Assembly: GCA_964057225.1 (NCBI GenBank)
Contig: OZ059897.1
Span: forward strand, 14,136,001 to 14,200,000
Source: Auanema rhodensis
Lineage: Eukaryota > Nematoda > Chromadorea > Rhabditida > Rhabditidae
Direction of reading: 5' to 3'
DNA: 64,000 nt
The notes beneath the pieces were generated by a model. The model ran no database searches, was not told the DNA's origin, and was given only the letters and a program-made list of their open reading frames with translations. Shown one piece after another: positions 1 through 15,007 of this stretch (the stretch's first letter is position 1; every line of letters starts with the position of its first letter). A program made the position numbers and the translations under genes.

Positions 1-3000
1 TATATTTTTTTCTATTATTTACTGGCAAATATTACAGTTTTTGACCAAAAACTATTTTCTTTTATATTAATTATAAGATGTACAATCGAATTTTCTAAGC
101 TTTAAACAGTTATTATATTGTATTTGGTTTAACTATATATATATTCAAGATTATTGTATTATTTCATATAATTAGTGAAAATCTAATTTAATGACCTGTA
201 TTCAATGTTTTTTTTCATTCCAAATACTTCTCTAATAAATGAGAAAATATGATGTTTAAGTAAGTGTCTGGTGAAAATTATTTCCAAAAATTGATCAATT
301 ACATATGCCTGTCCAATAATTCTGTCACATAAAGTTTTTGAAATGAAATCCATTGATGTCAAAAGAGCAATGACTTTCAAGCTGAATATATTTCACATAA
401 TGTATACTCATGAAGACATGTCTATACGAAATTTTAAATAAATATACATATATAGTTAGTTAGATAGATAGATGAGATCTATATATATATATGTGTGTAT
501 GTATGTATATTTATATCTTTCCTCCCACTCTCTTTTCTCTCTTTTTCGTCTACATTTTAGCTAACAAGCTTTTATTCATTAAATATTTCAAAGAAATCGT
601 CGTTGGATATGATAGACAATGCTGAACTTGTCATAGATGTTATGCCATAGTATTGACTATGACTACTAGCTCAAGTTAATTCACTACTATTTGCTCAAAC
701 TATTTATTATGAACTATTAGGAAATTCCAAATGAGTTGGGCAGTTTTGAGAGAGAAACGCTGGATAAAAGAGCTGATGAATTAAGCAGAGGCAGTGGGAG
801 GCCCCTTCAGACAGAGACACATCGAAAACGAAAAAGAGAGGACGAATCTGAGAGAGGGTGTGATACAGCTTGTTCAATCCTATAAAGTTGGCTATAACTA
901 AAATACAGCAACCTGGTCAGAAAGCCCCTCTTTTATTCAGACTAACTAGATCTCTACTAACAATACTTAAATCTTATTTGATTTTAATATGTAATTATTG
1001 AGACCAAATGTGTACAAAACTTAAAATTATTTCTACGTAACTTAAGTAAATGAACTAGTAATTAACATTATGACTGAATAGATATTAGATAGTAGCAATC
1101 AGACAATATTTTAATCATATTTAACTATACATTTCAAATATATATCTAATATATTAATTATTTCATCATATAATATTTTACTTTAATTGTTATTTTTATC
1201 ATTTCATCTTATTTATGTTAATTTTAGTTATCACGTGAGAATTTTCACGTATGCTACAATACAATTACACATTATTTTGATATATTTATGTTGTTTGAAC
1301 GGTTGCTATTTCTTTTTTATTTCAATTTTTCTATATTATTTTAAAATTAAAATTTTTGAAATATCCGATAAAAAATACGAATTATTAAATAATTTTATTG
1401 AGAAGAAAAACCTTTTTTTTTCACTCTCATCGTTTAATAATAAGAAGTCAAATATGCTAACATATTGTTTTGATGCATTCTTTTAATTCTTTAAAAAACA
1501 AGGAAGAAGAATTATTAACCAATAGATTATGCGCAGAATTTTTTTTTTTTGTTAAAACTTTAAAATTTTTTGAAACTTTTACACGTTTTCTTAAAGCTCT
1601 CCATCAACGCCTTTCGCATCAAACGAGGCTTTCGGCCATCATCTGTTGAAAAGGTTTCAATTTGTCGGGACTTATTCCATTTTCACCACGACATCTCACA
1701 TTGTCTCCATAACTTCATTTAGTTTAACGGAAAAAAAGGAACAATATGTAGATATCTTGTGGTATTCACATGCTAACTTACTTCCTTACAAGCCTATGTA
1801 TACATACGTAGATGTATGAAGTTACTCACTCCAATTTCAGTGATGCTTATGCTATAAGGTACTTATAGGCCAGCTTGCTAGAATTGAGGTAAATAAAATC
1901 CTATATTTTCATCTTTTCTCTTTTTAATTTTCTATATTAAAGTAATTGAGGCCAGGAAAAAAACCGCAGAACAATGGTATAGTATTTCAAGTAAAATTTG
2001 AAAAAAATAAAAAACAAAGTAAGAGCGTATTCATTTTTCTGTTATTTTTCTTTTGATTTGTTTTAGCTATTTTTATAAATAATGTGCAATAAAGATCCAA
2101 TTTTGCGTATGATTCTTATGACCGATCAAACATGAAAAGTGAAAAAAAAATTCAGTTCTTTCAGACTAAATTTGTGTATTTTTGGTTTATGATACGATTG
2201 AGAGTTATTGCTTTTATGTTCTAGATTATATTTTTTTCCCAATTTTCGTTTTGATTTAAAAACAAAGTTTTGAAAATAAATTCAAAAAGAATTTATTGAA
2301 AAAATTTTGATATAAGGTCCAACAAGCTGTTTATTAATCTTTTACAATCTTTTTTACATTTTTTTTCCAAAAAAACTTTAAATACTACCAGGCTGGTTTC
2401 AATTTTGTTTCTAAAAAAGGAATCTTTATCAGAAACAACGAAGCAATTTTTTAGTTTTTTTTTTGTGAAAATCCGAACGTAAAAGATGTTCCAATTTGAC
2501 TGAATCTTCCCGCAGAAATAAATAGTGTCTGCGATGTATTTCCTTTTTTTTTGACTGAGTGTGACATCAAAACGTTTTCTTATTCTAACAAATAGGTTTA
2601 AACAATTTATGCATAAATACATGTATAAAAAGATTTGATTGATGTCCATACTCCTTCGTTTTCTAGTTTTCTTTAAACTTTGTATTAAATCTTACAAACT
2701 TAATTTCAAACTTTTTTTTTGGTAAAAAATAATAAAAAAAAGAATATTTATATTAACTAAACTTTACTTACATGTTATTGTATTTATCATAACTATACAT
2801 GGATCATACTTAACTGATTGTAACCATGGTTATATTATATAAATAGGATTCAAATATATACTTACATATAGTTCATTCAGGTGGAAATATTTGAATATAT
2901 ATTTTAAACATTTTTCGAACTTCATTGAATACTTTATGCGCAATGAGAAACAGTTTTTTAATTAAAAATTCCATATCTTAGTACAAGTGCTGCTGTTTTG

Positions 3001-4616
3001 CTCTAATCCGTCAGTACGATAAGATTTTCGGCCAGGCTACTTCGTGAACTGATTTTACATCTTTATAAAGCTTATTTTGAGCTTTTTTGGAATTTAAATT
3101 TAATTTAAAGCCAATTCTATTATTCCTTCGTAATTGAAAAACAAAAGTAATCTGTTTACTCACCTCTGATTTTTCGTGTTATATCTTGATCATACATCTG
3201 ACTAAAAGTATAACATTAATTTATTTCATATTATTTAAAAATTGTATTGAAAATAGAATAAATTAACTTATTTATCTGTTAAATCTGATTTTTTTTAAAT
3301 TTAACATCATTGCAGAGTATTATTTCCTTTTCCAAATTAAGGTTATATCTGCTGGTAATTTTCAACTTGAATGCTGTTCCTTTTCTCATTTTTCTCATCT
3401 TCTATGAGCTTCCTGTCCTTCTCACACTCTCTTTTTTTCATTCTGCGAGTGGCAATTTGAGTTCAGTTTCAGTCACGTTTCCTTATCCATGTATTCACAT
3501 ATATACACATGTACATGTAAGAATATCTACCAGTTTATATAAATATAATTTAACTTTGTCAGTTTTTTTTGGAAAAAAAGGTATTTACTTTATAAAATCA
3601 GAAATTATTAAAAATTTGGAATAAAAATTTATCAGAAAAGCTTAAAAAATCATCTTAAAACCAGAATATATTAATATATTCATGTATAGATACATATTTA
3701 GATAATGACCCTTATCTCTTTTTAGTTATTTTTTACAAAAATAATAATTATAATTATATTTTATAATTATTACAGACAAATATTATTATTATCTTCCATC
3801 TTTATTCTTAAAATATGAAAAAAAAATCTTCTTCTCATTCTTTCATTTTCTCTTTATTCTTCTTTTTTCTTGATTTTTTATTATTTTAAACTTATTTCTA
3901 TTATTCAGTTTATATAAATATTTATCTTTTTTTTTAAAAATACTTTAACATATTCTTTATTAACTAATAAAGATTATATAAACTTAATTTATTCTTTATA
4001 TATTTTATTATATAATATAATAACATTTTAAATATATAATATGTTGTTTCTTTTTTTTTTGGAAAAAAATAGAATATTGCTATATGTAATTACATATATT
4101 TTTACAAATTTTATGGAATTTTGATTATGGAAACTGAAATATTTTGTTTCAAAAATTAGGAAAGCCTTAATATTCAATTCATAATATTTATTTTTATTTA
4201 TTTTTTGAAGAAAATATATTAATAGAAATTAATTTTTAACGAATGAAAGCACATCTGATATAATCTTAAGATATGCAAACTGATGAGCATGAGATCTCAG
4301 AATATTGTTCTTATATTTCTTTTAACTGTACTTTTTATTTTCAAATTTAATTTATATTTTTAATATTATTTCTTTTTTCTTTTCTAGTTTTTCTTTCTAG
4401 TTTTTTATTATTTTAATAATAATTGAAAATGATGATAAAAGAATGTTTCAATGAAACCGATAAAATCACAAATGTGCAAAGGAAATAGATCTCACGTTGT
4501 TCAAGAACATCATGAAACTTAAATGTGCGTAAGCAATATCTTCTCAAATTTTCAATTGATTCAAGCATTGCCATAACAAAATATTTTTATTTTTTGAATG
4601 AAATGGAACATCCTAG

Positions 4617-4625
4617 TGAAGAGAA

Positions 4626-4663
<38 letters not shown>
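4617..4663. repeat. GA microsatellite
   Basis: A run of GA dinucleotides with a few AA interruptions. It opens Arg-Glu repeat frames that are not genes. Confidence 0.9.
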
Positions 4664-4668
<5 letters not shown>

Positions 4669-5261
4669 GGATATAACTCGTGTTTTAATACCAAACGAAA
4701 CTACTGGACTAAAGTTTTACTTAGTTATTCTTGTTAATATACATATATTGAATACATTGTATAGCATTAATAATATATATATATATAGTATATACAGTTA
4801 TTATTATTTTTTAAATTTATTATTAAATTTAATTTTTGAAAATATTGTTTAAAAAAATTTATTTTTATTTTTCAAAGACTTGAATGAATATTAACTATAA
4901 CTTTTGGTATTGTATTAATTATGTTATTATCATTATCATTATTCATAGGTTTGGCTGAATTTAAAAAAAAGAAAAAAAGAATTCCATATTTGGATGATTG
5001 CAATAACACTCTGAACTTCGAAATCTTCGCCTATTTTCATACAACGACCTTAACAACATTTTAGGTGCAACTTCGTTTTAGTGTGCACTAACTTTGACTT
5101 CGCCTTAAAATTCTCTTTTTATTCAAAAAGATCACCATATCCTATACATATATCTACTTCTTTTTAAAATATTTATATTTATACAAAGAAAATACTTTCA
5201 TGAAAACTCATATATTGGTACGATTATTTCTTTTATGAGAATATGGTTCAAGCAAAAAAAG

Positions 5262-5320
5262 AAAAAAAGAAAGAAAGAAAGAGAGATAGAGAGAAAGAGA
5301 GAGAGAGCGAGAGCGAGAAA
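5262..5320. repeat. Purine-rich GA/GAAA low-complexity tract
   Basis: Imperfect GAAA and GA repeats on the plus strand, with no coding signal. Confidence 0.85.
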
Positions 5321-5507
5321 TAAATAAAGAAAGAAATAAGAAAACGAGGAAGAAGTAGTTTTTCATTTATTTGTGTTGTTTAGCAATCCCACTTCGGCAT
5401 TTTCGGGAATGGAAGTTTTGCATCTCAACCAATACCTATCAATATCTTTTTTGACAACAAAAATAGATTAGTTACTTATCAGAATATGTTTAAATAACCA
5501 CAATGTA

Positions 5508-5577
5508 ACTATATAACTATATATATATATATAACTAACTATATATATATATATAACTAACTATATATATATATATT
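5508..5577. repeat. Minisatellite of about 22-bp AT units
   Basis: About three tandem units, each an alternating TA run followed by AACTAACT. The unit boundaries are visible directly. Confidence 0.85.
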
Positions 5578-8500
5578 AATAATTATAAAATAATAAATGA
5601 AAAGAATAACAAAGATTACAAATATTTTAAACATCTTCATTCATATCTCATCTTTAAAACTTTCACTTTTTCCTTAACTTCTTATCATTATCTACATCCA
5701 CCATCTTTCTCTTCACAACAACGCATATCTATGAATTTTCCAATATCTTAACAGATGGATTGTAACAAAAAGACATAGAGAGCTCATTCATATTATACTC
5801 ATCAAGCTTGAATGCAACTTAATATCTTAGCTTTGCTTCTTTTTTTTTAATAGTCGTTTCTATCGAAAGTTATGACTTTATTTTTTGGTTTGAAAATGAA
5901 TTTCTGTTATTCAAGTTCAATCATAATAGCAGCTTTACGAAATGTTTACATCACTTGCATTAAGCTTTTAGACTATGCTCTACCACCTTTTCTCATATTA
6001 TCATACATTTTCTAGTTTATAACCATCTATATTAATTGTTTATTCATGATGTTACTTGTTCAAATATAACTATTCTCTATTAATTTCTTTTATTTTATAT
6101 TAAAACTCTTGAAATAATAAGTAAAACGGAAGTTAAATTATAGTTATTCTCCATATTTTTATCTTTTCAATTAGACTATTTCATTATATTTTTACTTAGT
6201 TCCTTATTATCTAATTGTAAAATTTTATTTATTGCAACTTTTTTCAATCATAACAGTTTGTGAATATTAACTAAATCTAAACAAGATATGTTAATATTTT
6301 ACTTTTTCCCATAAAAAATATTTTTATTTCAAAGATTAAAATGAAAAATAAGATATTTTAATATATTTTATTATTATTTTTAAAATATTAATTATATTGA
6401 ATGTTCTTTGACTATATAAAATTTCAACTTTCATAGCTTTTCTTTATACTTCATTTTCACAACAGCTTTGATGACATTCGGAAATTACATTCAACATCTC
6501 TTAGTTCTCATTCTATTCTCTATTCCTTTACTATCTTTCTGTCTCTATTTCTGTTTCCCATTGTTGCAAATCTTCTTTCTCTCTATCTCTTCTTATCGCT
6601 TAACTACTCCTTTTTCTATATTAAGATCTACAACATTGAGCAGCAGTAGCAACTTAAAAAACTTTAATACGATGTACTATCGTTTAAGGAATGTTAGAAA
6701 AACCTTTTTACAATGTTCTTGAAACTCAAGTGCAAGCAAATTTTCTAAATATTTATGGGACAACAAGCCAATTGCATGCTGTTTTCCCTGCAAAATCCGT
6801 TTACTCTATCTCTCATATCATTGTTCTCTACTCGTTTACTCTGACTACTCTTACCTATTTCCATCTAAGCTATCATTTGCATTCACTTTTTAATGTGAGA
6901 ACAGCTTTTTACCATATTTCCAAGAATAATTTTACAGATTTTCAATTAAAATTTGTATAATTTGATGTTTAATTATTATATAAGAAAGAGCAATTTTTTT
7001 GCAATTTTATCTGTTTTAGAATGCTTTGTACATTTCCTTTTTTAATTTTATTTGTTTTCTTAATTTGTATACTTTCAAAATACATGAGATGCTTATTCAA
7101 TTTCTACAAAAAGCAAATAAATCTAACAAATTCCTGTTGAACAATGTTCTTTTATGGAAAAGGAGTTCGAAATTTAAGAATAGCAAGAGAAGTAGAAGGA
7201 ACCTTTTCTCTTTGTTTCCATCTTTTTTGTATATTACATGTAACATTCTGCATATATCAATTCAGTGAATGATATAACTTTATCAAAACTTTAATATTTT
7301 ATTTTTAAAACTTAATAATAATCTAATTATCATATATATATATACATAATAGTATTTATATTAACTAAACTATATTTAATATAATTTATCATCATTTATT
7401 ATAATATTTATTGAATAATTTATTATGAAAATTTGAGAATTATTACTTTTTGTACTTCTTTTCTTTTTTGATCTTTTGAACTAGTTTTCTTAAATAATTA
7501 CAATGAACCATAGTTGTAATGATCTATTGAAATAGAATATATTTCTTCTTCTTTTAAAGTTTTTTTATGTTTAACTTACTATATAATTCTATAAAGAATA
7601 AAGAAATTCTTGATTGAAAAGGTTATAAGAAGTATTTGACTTGAAACTTCTATTGTCTTACAACAAAGTTCTAATGAATCATTCAAATAGACTTTGAAGG
7701 TTAAAGCAGACTTCCAATCTCAGTATATCCGTGTACTTCCTTTAGATTCTGTTACATCAAAGCCTCGTTGCACCTTCTGATACTCTCAACATATACAAAA
7801 CAAGATTAATTCATTATTATAATAACTGAAAGCAAAAAACAAAATCATATTTCAAGCTCAAAAGTAATATTAGCATTACAATGAGAAATTGAATGAGTAA
7901 AATCTAAGAATCTGAAGAAATTTCACATTCTTTTTATCGCTTATGCACTCATTGATTCTTTTTTTTCTCTCCCTTGTTTATTGTATTCTTCGTTTACACC
8001 CTCTAATTATACATATTTAATCCTGTCTTGTGAAGAAGTCTGCACCAGCTTCATTGCCTTTGCATCTTTCGTTTTTGGAGCTTTCATACTTGAATAAAGA
8101 TTATGAAACAACGAAAGCTGGAAGATGGATGAGAGAAAGAGATGGACGGCAGATGAAGAAAATGATCGTTCCGCAGATGAACACGTCTACAGCTTATGAG
8201 TAGTTCACGTCAGTTCCTTGTTCACTCATCATCTTCTTCCTCATTCTCATCATCATCATCATCAGCTGCCGCAGAAGAATAAGCGAAACTGAATTTGCTT
8301 CATCATCATTACGTCAGCCAAGTTGAGATTTATTATTTTGTGGTCTTCATTGAATCAAATCATTCTACTATAATTATTTTTAAATAACACATATTAGTTT
8401 TAAATATATACTTAAAGTATTCTAAAATATCTATGATAAACAAATGATTTAGTGACCTTTTCATGATATTATACTCTTTGATTTTCAATTTACTTCGTTT

Positions 8501-11500
8501 TCATGCGTACTTTTGCTTGTTTCTTTCACACTGCACTTGTTTTTTTGTTTTTTCGTTTTTTCTTCTCTCATTCACTCTTGACATTGAGCAAGAAATTCAT
8601 ACTGAAAAGTTCAATATCTCATCACAAATTCATTGCACTAAGTAATTTCATGAAACTAGACCAACTGACAGCTAAGCTTAAACTAAAGAATATGATCAAA
8701 ATCATAATACAAGACGAACTACCTCTTGTGATTTATTTATTATTGTTATAGGTATTATACTGACAAATCTTATAATTATTCTAATAAATTCTGCTGAATT
8801 ATTCCTCTATTTTTAAATATAATATGATATTTGCACCTCTCCACCCACAACGCTCACATGTTGAATCAGCCTGAGTTATTAGTCAAGTGTGATATTTAAA
8901 GAATGATGTGTGAAATTTTCATTAGTTATCATAATTATTTTCTTATTCCATATCATTTTCTTTTATAAATAGCATTTATTTATTATTAATTATAATATAT
9001 TTAATCATTATCTTATAATCTTAATAAGTTTAAAATATTTGAAAGTAATTAAACATAACATACATGTGTAAGTATGTATGTATGTTCTTACATCATCTCT
9101 CTTTTCATTTAGTTAAAGTAATTGATATCTTATTCTTTTTGTTTTCTGAAATAAATACTGAGAGAGAAAATGAGTAAGTAATAGGTTCAAATAGAATATG
9201 AGAACAGACACAAAAATATTGAAAAAGAATTTAAAAAGATTAAAAGAAACGAAATAGGAGTGCAAGTGAAAAAGAAGCAAACGAGAAAAAATGTGTAGAA
9301 ACTAAGAACGATGAGAGAAATAATGAGACAAATTCCTGGACTTTGCTTCCATGTCAACATATTCCATAGTCCAAGTAAGCTCGTTTATAATTCACAAGAA
9401 ATAGTCAATTGATGGTTGTTCGTCTTAGTTTTTCAAAGAGATACTCCTTCTATCTCCTTTTCCCCCACTCTTCTGATCATAACCCTACTTACTATAACAT
9501 CTCATGCGATTTTTTTATATTTTTATCAATTATTATATATATCTATATGTATCTATATATTTAAAAAAAGCTTTGAAATAATTATTTATCAAAGAAAAAT
9601 ATTATAACCAATAGTAGGATTTATCCATTCTTTTCTTTTCAAAAGATAGAGAGAAAAGGAGAGAGAGAATAAAATAGAAAAAAAAAGAAAGAGAAAAAGA
9701 GAAACAATATATGAAAAACTTAAACATTCTATCATATTTTTTGTTATTTTTCTTTCAATAATAATATCTTTTTTATCCTGTTATGTTATAATGTTTATTT
9801 TGAAACATACAAATCACAATTTGTTTTCTTTTATTTTCGATTAATAAGTATATTAATTTCATTTTTTTTAATAACTTTATATTATTTATAATTTCAAAAG
9901 AACAAAATTATTATATACACTATATATATATAATATAAAAATATATTTTATGTATATTATATGAATTTTTTATATTTTTTCTTACAATTTGAGTAGATAT
10001 TCTAAAACAAAAGTTTTTAATTATTATATTGTAACTATAAAGAACTTTTACAATAAAAAATACATTTGAAAAATTTGTTCTTTTGCAAATTTATATTCTT
10101 TTTGGACTCTTTTTTGACACTTCTTTAACTTTCTTTGAACTTTCTCTCTATGCTTCAAGTATTATTACATTACTAACCAAAACCAAATTCTTTAATATTT
10201 TGTACTAGCTCCTTGCGGTTTTTACGTAATATTATCCAACCAAACTTGAAATCGGATATGAGTGGCAAAAATTTTCTTAACTTATGTGTTTAGTTATTCA
10301 TTTTGAAAAAATATATCCGAGAATGACATGACGGTGAACTGTTCTATGTGCGTTGGTTCAAGCTTATGTTGTTGTGAATCGAAGAGATGCAGAAGAAAGA
10401 GTAGAAGGAGGAGGAAAAAAAAGGATGGAAGATGGTGATGTAGAAAGAGATACACGTTGTATATTCAGAAATGGAAGCTATATATATTATATAAATATAA
10501 ATATAATACAAGAAAGGCTTTCCCTTCTAGTTATTCCTTGAATATTCCTTATATTATTTATAAAAATTCTTATTAGTAAATACATGCAATACCAATCTTT
10601 TTGATACTAATTTATTAAATATTCAGAATATCTTGCATCTTATTTCCAAGTAAAATCATTTAAGGTTTTTAGCCAATGATCTTTATATGTTTTTACAAAG
10701 TTGTATTAGATGACTAAGGTTTTTGAATTTATTTTTTTACGTTTTTACTTACTATTATGTATTTAATTACTAAAATTATTATATATTTCCTTTTCATTTT
10801 ATATAATTTAGATAATATTTTATAAAAAAAAAAAGTTTTCTGATACTTTATTCAGATCATTTGAATAAGTGAATACAAAGTTGCAAATCCAAAATATATT
10901 CATTTTCTATTTCATATTCTATATGATTGTTTGAATTGGAAAAATAATAAGTAGAATAACGAATCAGATTTGAACCTTCTAATGTTCATAATCATATTAC
11001 AAACTTTATTAATCATTCAATTTATCTTGTGAATAATATATTTTTATTTCATAAAATAGTTATTAATATGATGTATATATTTATAAATAGTTAAATATAA
11101 TATTATTTATTTCCTTGATTACTATTCAAGCTTTTTAAAAAAAAAAGAAAACTTAACCTTCTTTTAACTGATTTTTTAGTGAAATATCACATGTTTTATA
11201 TTCTTTTTTATGTTTATTTTGTATTTCTTCCTTGTATTTTTCTATATTTTTTCATTTAAAATTAAATTTATTTGAATTCTAACTCACTTTCTCGAAAAAA
11301 ACCTTCCTATCAATTCAACAACTCATCGATGAACTTCTATACTAAATTATAAAAAAACAGCAATTGTGTTGATCAAGTCAAACACATACATATGATTATA
11401 ATCGTTTTCTTTTCTTTATTTTTAATTTAAAAAAAAATAAAAATTCTGTTAAATAGTAGAGAATAATATTATTATTACACTAATCCATATAGTACATACA

Positions 11501-11557
11501 GATTATTATTTCAATTTTTATAGTAAAAGTTTAAAATTTTTCTTTTTATGTTTATAT

Positions 11558-12750
11558 ATGTCTTTGTACTTTTCACTTTTTAAACTTATAATTCTTCTGT
11601 CTATTTTATTTCTTTTTAGAATGGAATGCAATGATTCACAGATTTTCAACTTAGAAAATAATTTCACAGTCGCTGTTCTTAATACATTATGGGAATTTAA
11701 AAAGTTAGTTTATTTATTAAATTATATAAAATTTAATATTATTATCATTATTATAAATAAATTATATTTAAAAATAAACAATTGATTTCAAATGAAATGC
11801 TATGTACTATGTAAAACTAGCTGTTTTTTTATTTTATAATTAAGTTTTTCAATAACTTTCTCATCTTGAAGAATTAAATTTTACTTTTTACAAAATATTT
11901 TCAGTGCTTATTCACCGTTTCATCGTTATATTGCCGTTTTGCTATGTGTTTGTGGACTTTTTGCAAATTCGATTCATATCTGGGTTCTAACAAGACCTCG
12001 AATGAGGACATCTTCTGTACATACTGTTTTAACATGTATTGCTATTTCTGATATGGGAACAATGACATCATATTTGGTATATATATTCTTTATATTTTAT
12101 AATAAAAATTAAATATTATTATAGATATATATGCCACGTTTTGAATTTTTACAAGATCATACAGGTTATCAGTATGGCTGGGCTTTATTTTTAAAAGTTT
12201 GTTATAATTTTAATTTTTTCTTTAATTCTTATTTAATTAATTGTTAATTTTAAAAATTATTTTATCGTTTATCTTATTTATTTTATAGATAATTTATCTA
12301 AAATTACAGGTACATGTTGTATTAAGTATAGCTCTACATGCAATAACTCTTTACTTGGTCGTCTTGATGGCTTTTATTAGATATTCTGTAATGAAAGTAT
12401 CTACTTCACAATGGCTTCAAACTGGAAGAACATTGTAAGTTCTAGTCTCTCATCTGATGATGGTCTTACAAGATTTGTACGTCCGAAGCACTCATAGGAA
12501 TCATGCCCTCTATAAAATTGAATTTCTTTATCAAAAGCTCTTCAATTTTTGCATTTTAAGAGGGAAAGGAAAAAATGTTTTCAAAAATTATAAATTTTCT
12601 AGAAAAATTTATTTCAGTTATATAGTTAATGGTAAAATATGCAATATAAATAGTTTTCAGTCAAAAAAAAGAAAAAGTTCACATGAGATTAAGAAAAGTC
12701 TAATTTTTTCTTCAAAAAGAGGTCAATGAAAAGATATATCAAAGGAAGTA

Positions 12751-12810
<60 letters not shown>

Positions 12811-14303
12811 AGGGAGATATTGAGAAAGAGGCAGATAGAGAGAGGGATATAGATAGAGAGAATATCCATAGAATTCATTACCCAAATGAAAAACTGTTTT
12901 GTAAGACATATTGCGTGAGCATACATTCTTATTTCTGTCCTATTTAACATAATTATTCTTAAGAATGTCTAAAAGATTCGTAAATAATTGTTTCTACTTA
13001 TGAAACTATTTATTCAAAATCTAATTAATCTTTTTTAAAATTAAAGTTATAGATAAGAATTCTTTATAGAGTTGCTGCAATAGGAATTGTCTTCAGTGTT
13101 TTTATGCTTAGTGTTCCAACTTTATTGGCTCATCAAATCAATGTGCATCGTTATTTGGACGAAGCTGGAAAAGTTGTGGTCAAATATAGGTAATACTAAT
13201 ATATTTCTTTAACATAATCTTAAATATTTAAATATATTTAACATTTTTTATTAAAAATCTAAATAACTCTATGAAAGAAAATATTTATTTTTATGATATA
13301 AAATTAACTACGATTAACATTATATTAGTAATTTAAAAGATTTTATCAATTTAAATTTTAATATTAAATCAATATTTTTAAATATTAATTTATAAAATGT
13401 ATTGTTAGTTTTTTGTTTTTTGTTTCTTATAAATCTCTTTTTAGCATTGGATTCTCAGATATGATGATGTCTGATGGATGTTTCTTTATGAAAGCAAACT
13501 TATGGCTTACAGGAATTTTCCTAAAGGTAAACTATAAAAAAGTTTTTAAGTTTTAAAAATTAAAATTAACTTTTAAGGCTATTCCATGTTTTCTTCTAAT
13601 ATGGTTTACTATAGCATTGATAGTTCGTCTTCGAGCGAATAATGAGAAACGTAAGCAATTGCTAAGAATGAAAGAGGACAAACACAAAAGAAAAGGAGAT
13701 GTAACCACATATATGTAAGATTAATTTCTCATTCTCATTTAATCTCCTGTATTCTTTAAATTATAGGCTGCTATTCATGGTTTCTGTGTTTCTGATAACT
13801 GAACTACCACAAGGAGTAATGGCTATACTAAATGGTAAAAACTAAAGTTTACAATTAAACATATTATAATTTGTTTTTTTAGCTTTATATACATCACAAT
13901 TTCATCAATTTGTTTATTTGGCATTAGCTGATATATTGGATTTACTATCATTAATCAATTGTTATGTAGCTTTCCTCGTATACATTTGTACATGCTCAAG
14001 ATATCGACAAACTCTATTATCAATTCTTGTTAATGTTCCGTAAGTTATTTATTATTATTTTTTTGTTTAATAGCAAAAATGAACTGACAGAATAAGGATT
14101 TATTATCTTCAATATTTATTATTAATATTCAATAATACTATTGCAGAGAAGTCTTTTCCGCTATTTCTACTCGTCAGAATACTATGAAACGAACTCAGCC
14201 AAAAACTCGTCGAGAAACATTGATAGACACGGGAAAAGGAAAACTAACATCTGCTAATCATCAGACATCTCCGTTAATCAGCAAAACTGACATCACACTT
14301 TGA
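11558..14303 (+). CDS. DMSR-like (myosuppressin/FMRFamide-type) neuropeptide GPCR
   Basis: Ten exons: 11558-11703, 11905-12076, 12125-12196, 12310-12434, 13070-13189, 13445-13526, 13578-13714, 13767-13834, 13883-14039, 14147-14303. They sum to 1236 nt, or 411 aa. The product is a rhodopsin-class seven-helix receptor of the plasma membrane. Visible features are a hydrophobic N-terminus that could be a signal peptide, an Asn-rich ectodomain, the motif SPFHRYIAVLLCVCG before TM1, LTRPRMRTSSVHTVL leading into TM2, and an FIRY triad near residues 152-155 in place of DRY. The basic third loop (near residues 240-260) precedes TM6, which reads FLITELPQGVMAILN, and the tail after TM7 begins YICTCSRYRQTL. 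This pattern matches the nematode dmsr family, related to insect myosuppressin receptors and responding to FMRFamide-like peptides. The ligand is inferred. The start could instead be the Met at 11621. The 635-nt intron 4 carries a GA microsatellite. No neighbour points to an operon. Confidence 0.85.
12753..12809. repeat. GA microsatellite inside receptor intron 4
   Basis: About 27 uninterrupted GA dinucleotides, followed by degenerate GA-rich sequence to about 12860. It lies within the longest intron of the peptide-receptor gene. Confidence 0.9.
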
Positions 14304-14840
14304 ACTTTTTTTTTGTTTTGATTTTTATGTTTTTTATTTTTACACATTGTATGTTTATGGGTACTTATTGACTGGTACTTCATTAAATGATTTTCATTTC
14401 GGTTTGAAAGATAGTTCTTATGAATCTCAAAAGAAATGTGTATTTATGTATGTTTTAGATGAAAATTAATTTTATTTAAAAATTTATAAATAAATAATAA
14501 TTTTAATTTTAAAACTATGAAATAACTGAATATCTTTAGTAATACCTTACTTCTTATTATACATCTAAATAATTTTTCATTAAATACAATTAAAACAAGA
14601 AAATTTGTTTTTAATAAAGAAAAAAAAATAGTTGAAAAACAGCTTTCAATAATAAATAAATACATACTATATGAACATTAGAGGGTATTCTCAAGCAATA
14701 ATATGATCTATAATATTATCACTCATGAACACCTTCAAATGACATAATAATTAAAATAAAATATTTATAAATATGGAATATAGAATGAGAAAAAAAGGTT
14801 CAACTAATTCTTAGTTAACAAAGAGAATTCAACAGACAGT

Positions 14841-15007
14841 CTAACGGAAAAGCTGTCTCAATATGGAAATGAAGCCTATTTTAAATGAAATTGCGCATTC
14901 ACAAAGATCTTTGTAGCTACCTTCGATGGCAAACAGAATGGCAATGGCAATGATGAAGACTAAGGCAAAGAAAATGATGAAAGCAGAAAATGACAGAAAA
15001 GCTGGGT
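14841..15007 (-). CDS. Candidate terminal exon with one transmembrane helix (partial gene)
   Basis: On the minus strand an acceptor (TTTTTCAG) ends at 15008. From there one frame reads a long hydrophobic helix (SFSAFIIFFALVFIIAIAIL, about 28 residues with flanks), then EGSYKDLCECAISF and RQLFR to a stop at 14841-14843. The codons are richer in G and C than the surrounding AT-rich DNA, and neither other frame gives a helix. The entry phase needs one base from an upstream exon. This looks like the membrane anchor and short tail of a surface protein. I cannot connect it to a 5' exon with confidence, so the gene is unnamed. A donor-like GAAG/GTAGCT at about 14931 could instead splice out of it. 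See the two sister exons upstream. Confidence 0.45.

Larger units (their letters stand above)
1..11557. other. AT-rich gene-poor region
   Basis: I find no gene model here. All open frames are short, begin mostly at non-ATG codons, are rich in Phe/Leu/Ile/Lys as expected from random AT-rich DNA, and lack linked splice sites in consistent phase. The stretch holds microsatellites (annotated separately) and small patches of higher GC near 1.6-1.75 kb and 8.05-8.3 kb that could be regulatory or conserved. Unseen 5' exons or upstream control sequence of the receptor gene starting at 11558 may lie at its right end. Confidence 0.6.

Noticed and set aside
183-380. Open frames of 60-120 codons across the first 11 kb
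   Set aside because: Most lack an ATG start, all are biased to AT-rich codons, and none has partner exons in phase.
1600-1740. GC-richer patch with short open frames on both strands
   Set aside because: About 30 codons at most, no acceptor-donor pair that links to another exon.
8100-8200. Small ATG frame MDERKRWTADEEND... of 24 codons
   Set aside because: Too short, no splice partners and no known peptide motif.
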